This document shows, piece by piece, positions 10,971-17,839 of a stretch of DNA of 32,594 nucleotides. Position 1 is the stretch's first letter. The number at the start of each line of letters is the position of its first letter. Made by a program: the position numbers and the translations under genes. Origin of the DNA: Massilia sp. UBA2604. Its GTDB lineage: Bacteria > Pseudomonadota > Gammaproteobacteria > Burkholderiales > Burkholderiaceae_D. The stretch spans positions 1 through 32,594 of the forward strand of contig DDKG01000300.1 of the NCBI GenBank assembly GCA_002339265.1, read 5' to 3'. The notes under the pieces are model-generated. The model saw nothing but the letters and a program-made list of their open reading frames with translations. It did no database searches and was not told the DNA's origin.

Positions 10971-11372
10971 TCAGGCGTGTTCGGTCAGCTCGCGCAGGAT
11001 GGCGCACTGGCCGGCGGGCCGCGTCGAATCGCAGCGCGCACGCAGGCTCGACAGCTCGGCGCGAAGCATGCTTAGTTCGAGAATCTGGCGGTCGATCTCG
11101 GACAGCTGGTGATCGACCAGCGCGTTGACGCCGCTGCAGGAACGCTCGGGCTGGTCCTGGTAGCCGAGCAGGGTCTCGACCTCGTTCAGGGACATGCCCA
11201 GCGACCGGCAGCGGCGGATGAAATGCAGCCGCTCGGCGTGGCTGGCGTCGTACATCCGGTAATTCGCCTGCGACCTGAGCGGTGGCGGCAGTAATCCCTT
11301 CTGCTCATAGAAACGGACCGTCTCGGACTGGCAGCCCGTCAGTTTCGCTAATTCACCAATGCGCATCTGCAT
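10971..11372 (-). CDS. cadR: CadR/PbrR-type MerR family metal-responsive regulator
   Basis: DNA-binding regulator of 133 aa. A winged-helix MerR domain (1-70, starting MQMRIGELAKLTGCQSETVRF) is followed by a dimerisation helix and a C-terminal metal loop. Cysteines at 14, 79, 114 and 123 match the spacing of the PbrR/CadR group, whose equivalent residues bind Pb(II) or Cd(II). It is divergent from a CDF transporter across a 69-bp gap with a classic MerR-type promoter, so it very likely activates that gene when metal is bound. The first ATG (11372) has AGGA five bases upstream; a second ATG two codons later is possible. Which metal (Pb, Cd or Zn) it senses cannot be decided from sequence. Confidence 0.9.
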   Translation of the reverse strand: MQMRIGELAKLTGCQSETVRFYEQKGLLPPPLRSQANYRMYDASHAERLHFIRRCRSLGMSLNEVETLLGYQDQPERSCSGVNALVDHQLSEIDRQILELSMLRAELSSLRARCDSTRPAGQCAILRELTEHA

Positions 11373-11384
11373 GCAAATCCTCGC

Positions 11385-11415
11385 TTGACCTTGTAGTAAC
11401 TATAGGGATTCTAAT
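11385..11415 (+). promoter_or_regulatory. MerR-type promoter with 19-bp spacer and CadR/PbrR operator
   Basis: The -35 TTGACC (11385-11390) and -10 TCTAAT (11410-11415) are separated by 19 bp, the overlong spacer that MerR-family activators untwist. The spacer holds a dyad centred on 11398 (11389-11397 against 11399-11407, 7 of 9 paired) that strongly resembles the pbrA/cadA operators. It drives the CDF gene at 11442. Confidence 0.85.
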
Positions 11416-11441
11416 GCAGATATCGTCATTGGAGGTAAGTC

Positions 11442-12161
11442 ATGTCTGCCTGTTGTTCCGGATCCTGCAGTTCGTCCACTCCGCCCGATGGGCGCTACCG
11501 CAAGGTGCTGTGGGCGGCGCTGTTCATCAATTTCATCATGTTCGGCGTCGAGCTGGCCAGCAGCCTGGCGGCCGGGTCGGTGTCTTTGCTGGCCGACTCG
11601 GTCGATTTTCTCGGCGACGCCGCCAACTACGCGGTATCGCTGTTCGTGCTCGGCATGGCCGTGGTGTGGCGCTCGCGCGCCGCCTATGCCAAGGGCGTCG
11701 TGATGGGCGTCTTCGGCGTGCTGGTGCTGGCGCGCGCATTGTGGTTCGGGCTGGACGGCCACCTGCCGCATGCCCAGACCATGGGGGCGGTCGGCATCCT
11801 GGCGCTGCTTGCCAACGGCGCGGTGGCGGCGATGCTGTACGCGTTTCGCCATGGCGACGCCAATATGCGCTCGGTGTGGCTATGCACCCGCAACGACATG
11901 ATCGGCAACCTGGCCGTGATGCTGGCGGCGTTGGGCGTGTTTGGCACCCGCGCCGGATGGCCGGACATCGTGGTGGCGAGCATCATGGCTTGCCTCGGCC
12001 TGTCGGCGGCGCGCGAAGTGATACGGCAGGCGCGCGCGGAGCTGCGGGAGCAGGCGTCGGCGGAAGCAAGCTTGCCAGTGGCGGTGCCGGCGCCCGCGCC
12101 GGTGCCAACGTCAGCCTCGGCGTCAGTGTCCGCGCCGATCATCGAGATCCGGCGCCGCTGA
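11442..12161 (+). CDS. CDF-family cation efflux transporter with Cys-rich N-terminus
   Basis: Inner-membrane cation diffusion facilitator of 239 aa with six hydrophobic segments between residues 20 and 195. Metal-site residues visible are Asp52/Asp55/Asp59 in LLADSVDFLGDA (TM2) and Asp152/Asn156 in RNDMIGN (TM5), where many CDFs have His or Asp instead of Asn. The N-terminus carries MSACCSGSC, a likely soft-metal-binding patch. The usual cytosolic ferredoxin-like C-terminal domain is missing; a Pro/Ala/Ser-rich tail follows TM6. GGAGG lies six bases before the ATG. The divergent CadR-type regulator and its operator make it a metal-induced efflux pump, probably for Cd, Zn or Pb (metal inferred). 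Confidence 0.88.
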   Translation: MSACCSGSCSSSTPPDGRYRKVLWAALFINFIMFGVELASSLAAGSVSLLADSVDFLGDAANYAVSLFVLGMAVVWRSRAAYAKGVVMGVFGVLVLARALWFGLDGHLPHAQTMGAVGILALLANGAVAAMLYAFRHGDANMRSVWLCTRNDMIGNLAVMLAALGVFGTRAGWPDIVVASIMACLGLSAAREVIRQARAELREQASAEASLPVAVPAPAPVPTSASASVSAPIIEIRRR

Positions 12162-12200
12162 CGGGCAGCGCGCAGGTTCCCCAAACAGCGCCGGCACCCA

Positions 12201-12800
12201 TCATCCCGGCGGTGGCGAGCTCGCCTGCGGCCGCACGTCCTCGCGCTCGCCATGCTCGACGATCAGCATGGCCGCACTGTACAGGTCCGGCGCAATGCGC
12301 GTGGGCAGGCGGCGCGGCCCCAGGCGCCATTCGGTCTCGTTGCCGTTGTCGATCAACAGGGTGCGGCAGCCGGCGCGGTTGCCGGCCTCGACGTCGTGCA
12401 GGATGTCGCCGATCATCCAGGATGCACGCAGGTCGATGTCGTGTTCGTGCGCGGCGCGCAGCAGCATGCCGGGAGACGGTTTGCGGCAGTCGCAGGCGAA
12501 GGCATAGTCGCCGACGGTGCCGAGCGGGTGATGCGGGCAATAATAAAAGCCGGCGAGGGTGAGCTGTTCGCGAAACAGCAGGTCGCTCAGGCGGTCGAAG
12601 ACCGGGCCCATCGCCTCTTCGCCGAAACAGCCGTGCGCGATGCCGGGCTGGTTGCAGACCACGAACAGGCGGTAGTCGAGCTCGGCCAGCATGCGCAGCG
12701 CCGCGCCGGCCCCGCTCACCAGGTGGATGCGGCGCGGCTCGGCATTGAATGGGATGTCGTCGACCAGTGTGCCTTCCTGGTCGAGGAAGATGGCTTTCAT
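12201..12800 (-). CDS. GmhB-like HAD-IIIA phosphatase with altered catalytic motifs
   Basis: Cytosolic protein of 199 aa similar to D-glycero-D-manno-heptose 1,7-bisphosphate 7-phosphatase (GmhB, heptose precursor synthesis for LPS). The zinc-loop residues Cys88, His90, Cys103 and Cys105 and the DCRKPSPGML segment are conserved, as are Asp132/Asp136 in GDILHD. Two HAD motifs differ: motif I reads D7-Q-E9-G-T, with Glu in place of the general acid/base Asp, and motif II has Cys49 (VVCNQ) where E. coli GmhB has Thr. Activity may be altered or lost. It follows the family 2 glycosyltransferase by 21 bp, probably in one operon. A second, canonical GmhB probably exists elsewhere in the genome (inference). 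Confidence 0.8.
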   Translation of the reverse strand: MKAIFLDQEGTLVDDIPFNAEPRRIHLVSGAGAALRMLAELDYRLFVVCNQPGIAHGCFGEEAMGPVFDRLSDLLFREQLTLAGFYYCPHHPLGTVGDYAFACDCRKPSPGMLLRAAHEHDIDLRASWMIGDILHDVEAGNRAGCRTLLIDNGNETEWRLGPRRLPTRIAPDLYSAAMLIVEHGEREDVRPQASSPPPG

Positions 12801-12821
12801 GCGCGCTCGCTCAGGTGAAGC

Positions 12822-13832
12822 TCAGGCGAAGCGCACGCGGTAGCGCACCGCGCCGGCCAGGCGCCAGAACACCGACAGTGGCGGCAGCAGGATCGACGTG
12901 ATCGCCATCTCGGCCACGTGCGAGGCGCTGTGGGCCGTGCCTTTCAGGCGGCGCAGGCACAGGCGCACGGTGAGCGCCAGCCAGACCAGGGTGGCGGCCA
13001 GGGCCAGCCAGCGCACGCCCAGCGCCCAGCAGGGAAGGGCCAGCAGCAGGGCGGCGACGATCGCGTAGTGGTCCCAGCACGGACGCGCCTCGATGCGCTC
13101 GCGGTACAGCGTCGGGTGCTTCTTGTACAGCAGCGCATCGAAAACGGCGTGGCGAATCTGCAGCAGGCTGGCGCCCCAGGGGGCCGGCCGCACCGGGTGC
13201 ACGGCCAGCGCCTGCGGCGCACGCACGATGCGGATGCCTTGTTCGAGCAGGCGGAAGTGCAGGTCGGCGTCGCTGCCGCGCTGGACGCTGAAGCGCTCGT
13301 CGAAGCCATCGAGCCGCTCGAGCACCGGTTTGCGGACGAAGCAGTTGGCGCTGGTGAAGTCGGCGAGTTCGTGCGCATGCGCGCTGCGTTGGCGGTCGGT
13401 GGGCTTGGCCGGCACCGGCGTCTCGATGCGGCCGCAGACGACGTCGGCGCGGTCGTCGAGGGCGGCCAGCCCCTGGGCCAGCCAGTCGGGGCTGGGCACG
13501 GCGTCGTCGCTGGTAAAGGCGATGACATTGGCGCGCGCCGCCCGCCAGCCGCGGTTGCGCGCGGCGCCGGGCCCGCGCGGCCCGGTGTTGGCGACATAGG
13601 CCAGCCGCGGCCCGCGCTCGAGCGTGCGGGTGCGCCAGCCGGCCACCAGGTGCAGCGTGTTGTGATTGGGCTCGTCGTCCACGACGATGACTTCGACGCT
13701 GCGCGGGTCGACGCTCTGGCGCATCAGGGCGTCCAGGCTGCGGTCGAGCAGGTCCATGCGGCCGCAGGCGGGCAGCACGACGGAAACCGTGGGAAGGGCA
13801 GTGGTATTGGGGGCGTCGTCCGTTGCAGGCAT
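12822..13832 (-). CDS. Family 2 glycosyltransferase
   Basis: A protein of 336 aa with a GT-A fold glycosyltransferase domain (about 14-240). The nucleotide-binding VDD is at 51-53 and the metal-binding Ser-Asp-Asp at 108-110, followed by the acceptor-side ERFSVQRGSDADLHFRLLEQG region (SDAD). Two or more hydrophobic segments (about 258-290 and near 310-325) anchor the C-terminus in the inner membrane. GGAGA lies six bases before the ATG. It shares an operon with the HAD protein downstream, which suggests assembly of a cell-surface glycan; donor and acceptor are unknown. Confidence 0.85.
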   Translation of the reverse strand: MPATDDAPNTTALPTVSVVLPACGRMDLLDRSLDALMRQSVDPRSVEVIVVDDEPNHNTLHLVAGWRTRTLERGPRLAYVANTGPRGPGAARNRGWRAARANVIAFTSDDAVPSPDWLAQGLAALDDRADVVCGRIETPVPAKPTDRQRSAHAHELADFTSANCFVRKPVLERLDGFDERFSVQRGSDADLHFRLLEQGIRIVRAPQALAVHPVRPAPWGASLLQIRHAVFDALLYKKHPTLYRERIEARPCWDHYAIVAALLLALPCWALGVRWLALAATLVWLALTVRLCLRRLKGTAHSASHVAEMAITSILLPPLSVFWRLAGAVRYRVRFA

Positions 13833-13954
13833 GGATGTCTCCGCTGGTCTCGCGCCACGGCGTGATCGTGGCGATGTCGAGCGGTTCGATTGCCCTGCGC
13901 ATGGCGCGGTTCCTGCGGTCAGGTACGGCTTGGAGATGGATCAACGCTACTGCC

Positions 13955-13988
13955 TGAAAAAACAAGCGGCCCTGGATGGGGCCGCTTG
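13955..13988 (-). terminator. Intrinsic terminator of the hydrophilic repeat protein gene
   Basis: A perfect 10-bp stem (13963-13972 with 13979-13988) with a 6-nt loop, followed on the minus strand by TTTTTT. It lies 20 bp after the stop at 14009. Confidence 0.85.
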
Positions 13989-14008
13989 CCTTGCGATGAA
14001 GTTCGTCG

Positions 14009-14875
14009 TCAGCCGCGCGAGAACCCGGTATCGTCGTCCATCTTGCGGTCGCCCGCCAATTTGTTGGCGCCGCCCGGGCTGCGCGGGTAGCCGCCGGCGG
14101 CGTCGTTCGACTGGTGCACCGGATTCGGCTCGGCATGCATGCTGCCGCCGACCTGGTAGCCTTCGCCTTCGGTGCGCGGGCCCGAGTTGCCCGGGCTGCG
14201 CGGCAGGCCGCCCGAGACATTGTTCGACTGGTGGACGTCCTCGCTGCCGGTGTCGCGTGCGCCGGCGCCGGTCTGCGAGCCCTGGCGGTCGGTGCTGCGC
14301 TGCACCTCGCTGTTGCTGGCGTCCTGGGTGTCGGCGCGGTTATCGTCGGCGCCCTGGCGGTTGCCGTAGATGTCGCCGTGCTGCACGCCCGGCACACCGG
14401 CCTCGGTGCCGAGCGGTTCCGGCGCCACGGTGCCCGGCACGCGGCCAGGCTCGCCGCTGCGCAGTTCGGGGTGCGCCGGATCCTGCGGATTGAGGGTCTC
14501 GCCGGTCTGGGTCTTTCCCTGGCGATTGACCACGTCTTCACTGACGGACACGCCGGTATCGCGCTGGCGGTTGCCGACCGGTTGCTCCAGCTTGCCCCAG
14601 GCGTCGGAGTGCATTTCCATCTGGCGCTGGTGGCTGTCGGTCACGCCCTGCGTGGCGCCGGTGCCGCCGGTCTGCTGGCCCTGCATCGAACCGGGATGCG
14701 CCATGCCGGTGCCGGACTCATCCACCGCCGCGGCGCCGCGCTGCTCGCTCGCACCATTCGGATGGGTGTGGTCCATCGGGCCGCTCTTGGTATTTCCTTT
14801 GGAACCTGGCGTCCATTTTTCGTTAGCGCCATTATTCGTCTGGTTGTTAACTTCGCTACGTTGATTCGCGTCCAT
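14009..14875 (-). CDS. Hydrophilic, probably disordered repeat protein (unknown function)
   Basis: A protein of 288 aa with almost no hydrophobic segments, very rich in Gly, Asn, Gln, Asp, Ser and Thr. Two copies of a VHQSN-x3-GG-x-PRSPG motif lie near residues 214 and 253. There is no signal peptide. I set the start at the ATG at 14875 (MDANQRSEVNN) because AGGAGA lies six bases upstream; the longer frame to 14947 has no RBS. The composition resembles hydrophilin-like stress or desiccation proteins. The divergent neighbour is a KGG stress protein, which supports a stress role, but no family is recognised. Confidence 0.72.
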   Translation of the reverse strand: MDANQRSEVNNQTNNGANEKWTPGSKGNTKSGPMDHTHPNGASEQRGAAAVDESGTGMAHPGSMQGQQTGGTGATQGVTDSHQRQMEMHSDAWGKLEQPVGNRQRDTGVSVSEDVVNRQGKTQTGETLNPQDPAHPELRSGEPGRVPGTVAPEPLGTEAGVPGVQHGDIYGNRQGADDNRADTQDASNSEVQRSTDRQGSQTGAGARDTGSEDVHQSNNVSGGLPRSPGNSGPRTEGEGYQVGGSMHAEPNPVHQSNDAAGGYPRSPGGANKLAGDRKMDDDTGFSRG

Positions 14876-15213
14876 GTTGGTCTCCTGTGCTTGGTGAGCG
14901 GGCAGGTCGAAGTCCTGCCGGATAGCACCATGATGCGCGCCGATCACCCGGCACAGAATAGGAAGAGGTAGGGGGCGAATGTAGGACTGGTCCTGATGAG
15001 TTTGTTGACCACTGGAAGGTATTTTTCGAAGTGCATTATTTGTCGCTCAAAGTCCTACAAAGTCATCTGAAATGCTCCTATAGCCGCATCGGAGATGCCT
15101 GCCTAAGATGGGCTTCGACTCATCGTTCGCCAGCTAGTGGCCGGCGGCGATCGGGTCTCAAGCCTGCCGCAGGACGCGGCGGTTTCCACAAGTGTATAAG
15201 GGAGAACGTCATC
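14876..15213. promoter_or_regulatory. Divergent control region between two hydrophilic stress-type genes
   Basis: 338 bp with no gene. It holds an 8-bp inverted repeat with widely spaced arms (GTAGGACT at 14981-14988, AGTCCTAC at 15051-15058) and a TTGACC at 15005-15010 without a matching -10. No clear sigma70 pair is visible, so an alternative sigma factor is possible. Confidence 0.35.
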
Positions 15214-15537
15214 ATGGCCTCAAGCAACCAAGGTAACAAGCAATCCGGGAACCAGGGAAACAGCCAGAGCAGCGGCGGCGGCACCCGCAACCGCGGCTTT
15301 GCCTCGATGGATCCGGCGCGCCAGCGCGAAATCGCCAGCCAGGGCGGCAAGGCGGCGCACGCCAAGGGCACGGCCCACGAATTCACGTCGGAAGAAGCGC
15401 GCCGCGCCGGCAGCTTGAGCCACGGTAATCGTCAATCGGCCAACGCCAGCGCCGGCGGCGCCTCGCGCACCTCGACCAAGAGCGGCAACCGCCAGAGCGC
15501 CCAGGGCGGCAACCGCAGCGGCGGCTCGAAAGAATAA
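15214..15537 (+). CDS. KGG-motif general stress protein (YciG/con-10-like)
   Basis: Small basic hydrophilic protein of 107 aa. Residues 27-70 match the stress-induced bacterial KGG domain: RGFASMDPARQREIASQGGK, then AHAKGTAHEFTSEEARRAG. The N- and C-terminal parts are Ser/Gly/Asn/Gln-rich. The family is induced by general stress and stationary phase; its biochemical role is unknown. A GGGAGA lies nine bases before the ATG at 15214. It is followed by an intrinsic terminator and so is monocistronic, and it is divergent from the hydrophilic repeat protein gene. Confidence 0.9.
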   Translation: MASSNQGNKQSGNQGNSQSSGGGTRNRGFASMDPARQREIASQGGKAAHAKGTAHEFTSEEARRAGSLSHGNRQSANASAGGASRTSTKSGNRQSAQGGNRSGGSKE

Positions 15538-15574
15538 GCACCCGGCCGGCTGAATGCCGGCGGCACGTAGACAT

Positions 15575-15608
15575 CGGGAAGCCACGCGCTTCCCGTTTTG
15601 CTTTTAAT
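15575..15608 (+). terminator. Intrinsic terminator of the KGG gene
   Basis: An 8-bp stem CGGGAAGC/GCTTCCCG (15575-15582 with 15588-15595), then TTTTGCTTTT. A second hairpin GCCGGC-TGAAT-GCCGGC lies just upstream. Confidence 0.85.
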
Positions 15609-15678
15609 ACACACAAAAGCCGAAGGGGATGCGGTAGAATCGCTGCGCCTTTTTCAACCTTCCCCAAGGATCAACGTC

Positions 15679-16083
15679 GTGAAACCAGCGGTCATTCGTC
15701 AAGTCAAGAGCCTGTCCATGTCCTGCGACCGGGTCGGCAACCTGTTGCTCACCAAGTTCTCCAGCCAGGGCGCGAGCGACCTGTGCATCCACATCCCGGC
15801 CTCGATCGTGTTCTGGCTGCTCAAGCACTTGCCGGTCAACCGCGATCCGCAGCTGAAGGCGCCGCCGGCCGGCCCAGGCATCACCCAGGCCGACTGGGAC
15901 AGCCCCTACGTGCCGCGCGCGCAATACGTGAACTGCAAGGAACTGCCGGGCGCGATCCGCATGACATTCGTGCTCGACCGCAAGCCCGACCTGACCGTCG
16001 TCCTCGACCGCGGCAACGTCGAACTGATGCGCCAGATCATGGCCATGTACACCAAGGACCTGATCGACCTCGACGCGCAGTAA
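15679..16083 (+). CDS. Conserved hypothetical protein
   Basis: Soluble protein of 134 aa of unknown function. I chose the GTG at 15679 because AAGGA lies eight bases upstream; a frame open from 15598 overlaps the preceding terminator and is unlikely to be coding there. A betaproteobacterial-type -10 (TAGAAT, about 15631) lies upstream. The protein has alternating beta-like and helical segments (VLDRKPDLTVVLDRG, then MRQIMAMYTKDLIDLD), with no signal peptide or known motif. It lies 150 bp before the carboxypeptidase operon on the same strand and may be cotranscribed with it. Confidence 0.75.
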   Translation: MKPAVIRQVKSLSMSCDRVGNLLLTKFSSQGASDLCIHIPASIVFWLLKHLPVNRDPQLKAPPAGPGITQADWDSPYVPRAQYVNCKELPGAIRMTFVLDRKPDLTVVLDRGNVELMRQIMAMYTKDLIDLDAQ

Positions 16084-16233
16084 ACACGCGCTTGCCCCCG
16101 GCCTGGCATCAGCGGTCGGCGCGGCCGATCCGGTATCATGGCCGGCGCTGCTCATGCACTGATCGTCGGGCAGGCGCCCGACGCCCGATATTTGCACACC
16201 GTCCACCGCGACGGGCCATGAAAGGATCCCACG

Positions 16234-17355
16234 ATGCCCATCAAGATCAGCACGATGTTCGACTCCGGCTCGATCGACGTCGTCCGCGCCGACAACGCCA
16301 AACAGATCGACCTGAACCTGCGCAAGGATTCGCACGCCGACATCCACCAGTGGTTCCACTTCCGCCTGCAGGGCGCGCGCGGCCAGGCCGTCACGATGCG
16401 CTTCCTGAACGCCGGCCAGGCCACCTATCCGAAGGGCTTCGAGGGCTACCAGGCGGTGGCGAGCTACGATACCGAGAACTGGTTCCGCGTACCGACCAGC
16501 TTCGACGGCCAGGTGATGACCATCGAGCACACCCCGGAACTGGACAGCGTCTACTACGCCTATTTCGAACCCTACACCTGGGAACGCCACCTGCGCCTGC
16601 TGGGCGAAGTGGCCGAGAACCCGATCGCGCGCGTGCACGACATCGGCAGCACGGTCGACGGCCGCGACATGAACCTGGTGGTGATCGGCAATCCGCAGGC
16701 CGAGAAGAAGATCTGGGTCATCGCCCGCCAGCATCCGGGCGAATCGATGGCCGAATGGTTCGTCGAAGGCATGATGGATGCGCTGCTCGACAACGCCAAC
16801 CCGGTCGCGCGCAAGCTGCTGCAGCGCGCCGTGTTCTACATCGTTCCGAACATGAACCCGGACGGTTCGGTGCGCGGCAACCTGCGCACCAATGCCGCCG
16901 GCGCCAACCTGAACCGCGAGTGGATGAACCCGTCGCTCGAGCGCAGCCCCGAGGTACTGTGCGTCAAGCAGAAGATCGAAGAGATCGGCATCGACATGTT
17001 CTTCGACATCCATGGCGACGAAGCGCTGCCCTACAACTTCGTGGCCGGCTGCGAGATGCTCGAGGATTTCACCGCCGAGCGCGCGCTGGAGCAGAGCAAC
17101 TTCATCGACCGCTATATCTCGTGCAGCCCCGACTTCCAGAAGGAATACGGTTACGCCGCCAGCAAGTACAACGACGAGCTCTTGACCCTGGCCTCCAAAT
17201 ACGTCGGCCACCACTACAAATGCCTGTCGTTGACGCTCGAGATGCCGTTCAAGGACAACGCCAACCTGCCCGACCCGCACGTCGGCTGGAACGGCGCGCG
17301 CAGCGCCGGCCTTGGCGCGGCGATGCTGCAGCCGATCCTGCAGGCGCTGGGCTGA
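16234..17355 (+). CDS. M14-family zinc carboxypeptidase (cytosolic carboxypeptidase-like)
   Basis: Predicted cytosolic metallopeptidase of 373 aa. An N-terminal beta domain (1-115), as in the cytosolic carboxypeptidase (CCP/AGBL) branch of M14, precedes the catalytic domain. Zinc ligands are His167 and Glu170 in RQHPGESMAEW and His260 in FDIHGDE; substrate-binding Asn/Arg are in NLNREW (226-229) and the catalytic Glu336 is in LTLEMPFKD. There is no signal peptide. AAAGGA precedes the ATG. The substrate is unknown; bacterial members remove C-terminal residues from proteins or peptides. It is followed 4 bp later by a CYTH gene, so the two are translationally coupled. Confidence 0.92.
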   Translation: MPIKISTMFDSGSIDVVRADNAKQIDLNLRKDSHADIHQWFHFRLQGARGQAVTMRFLNAGQATYPKGFEGYQAVASYDTENWFRVPTSFDGQVMTIEHTPELDSVYYAYFEPYTWERHLRLLGEVAENPIARVHDIGSTVDGRDMNLVVIGNPQAEKKIWVIARQHPGESMAEWFVEGMMDALLDNANPVARKLLQRAVFYIVPNMNPDGSVRGNLRTNAAGANLNREWMNPSLERSPEVLCVKQKIEEIGIDMFFDIHGDEALPYNFVAGCEMLEDFTAERALEQSNFIDRYISCSPDFQKEYGYAASKYNDELLTLASKYVGHHYKCLSLTLEMPFKDNANLPDPHVGWNGARSAGLGAAMLQPILQALG

Positions 17356-17359
17356 TCGA

Positions 17360-17839
17360 ATGGGCGTTGAAATCGAACGCAAGTTCCTGCTCGCGAACGA
17401 TGCCTGGCGCGCGCTGGGCACGCCCGTGCTGCTGCGCCAGGGCTATCTGTCTGCCGACCCGCAGCGCACGGTGCGCGTGCGCATCGAGGGCGAGCAGGGC
17501 GTCCTGACCATCAAGAGCAAGAGCGAAGGGGCGTCGCGCGGGGAGTGGGAGTATCCGATTCCCCTGGATGACGCTACCGAGCTACTCGACCGCCTGTGCG
17601 AGCGCCCGCTGGTCGAGAAGTACCGGCGCCGCATCCAGTACGCCGGCTTCACCTGGGAAGTCGATGAATTCCTGGGCGAGAACGCCGGCCTGGTGGTGGC
17701 CGAGATCGAGCTGCCTTCCGAAGACGCCGTCTTCGACAAGCCGGACTGGATCGGTCAGGAAGTCACCGCCGACAAGCGCTACTACAACTCCAACCTGATC
17801 CGCTCTCCGTACTCTACCTGGACCGATACCAAACGATGA
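17360..17839 (+). CDS. CYTH domain protein (triphosphate tunnel metalloenzyme)
   Basis: Cytosolic protein of 159 aa consisting of one CYTH domain. The signature Glu4-x-Glu6-x-Lys8 is in VEIERKFLL, followed by the tunnel residues in VRVRIEG, TIKSKSEG, YRRRI, WEVDEF and AEIELP. Single-domain bacterial relatives act as inorganic triphosphatases or class IV-like cyclases; small ones like this are usually tripolyphosphatases. The start is the ATG at 17360, 4 bp after the peptidase stop, and its stop overlaps the next ATG in ATGA. No HD or CHAD partner domain is present. Confidence 0.92.
   Translation: MGVEIERKFLLANDAWRALGTPVLLRQGYLSADPQRTVRVRIEGEQGVLTIKSKSEGASRGEWEYPIPLDDATELLDRLCERPLVEKYRRRIQYAGFTWEVDEFLGENAGLVVAEIELPSEDAVFDKPDWIGQEVTADKRYYNSNLIRSPYSTWTDTKR

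Noticed and set aside
11690..12253. Minus-strand frame opposite the CDF gene
   Set aside because: A shadow of the CDF coding sequence, which has clear membrane segments, an RBS and a MerR-type promoter.
15604..17421. 605-codon minus-strand frame opposite the unknown protein and the M14 peptidase
   Set aside because: A shadow of well-supported plus-strand genes; no start context or domain.
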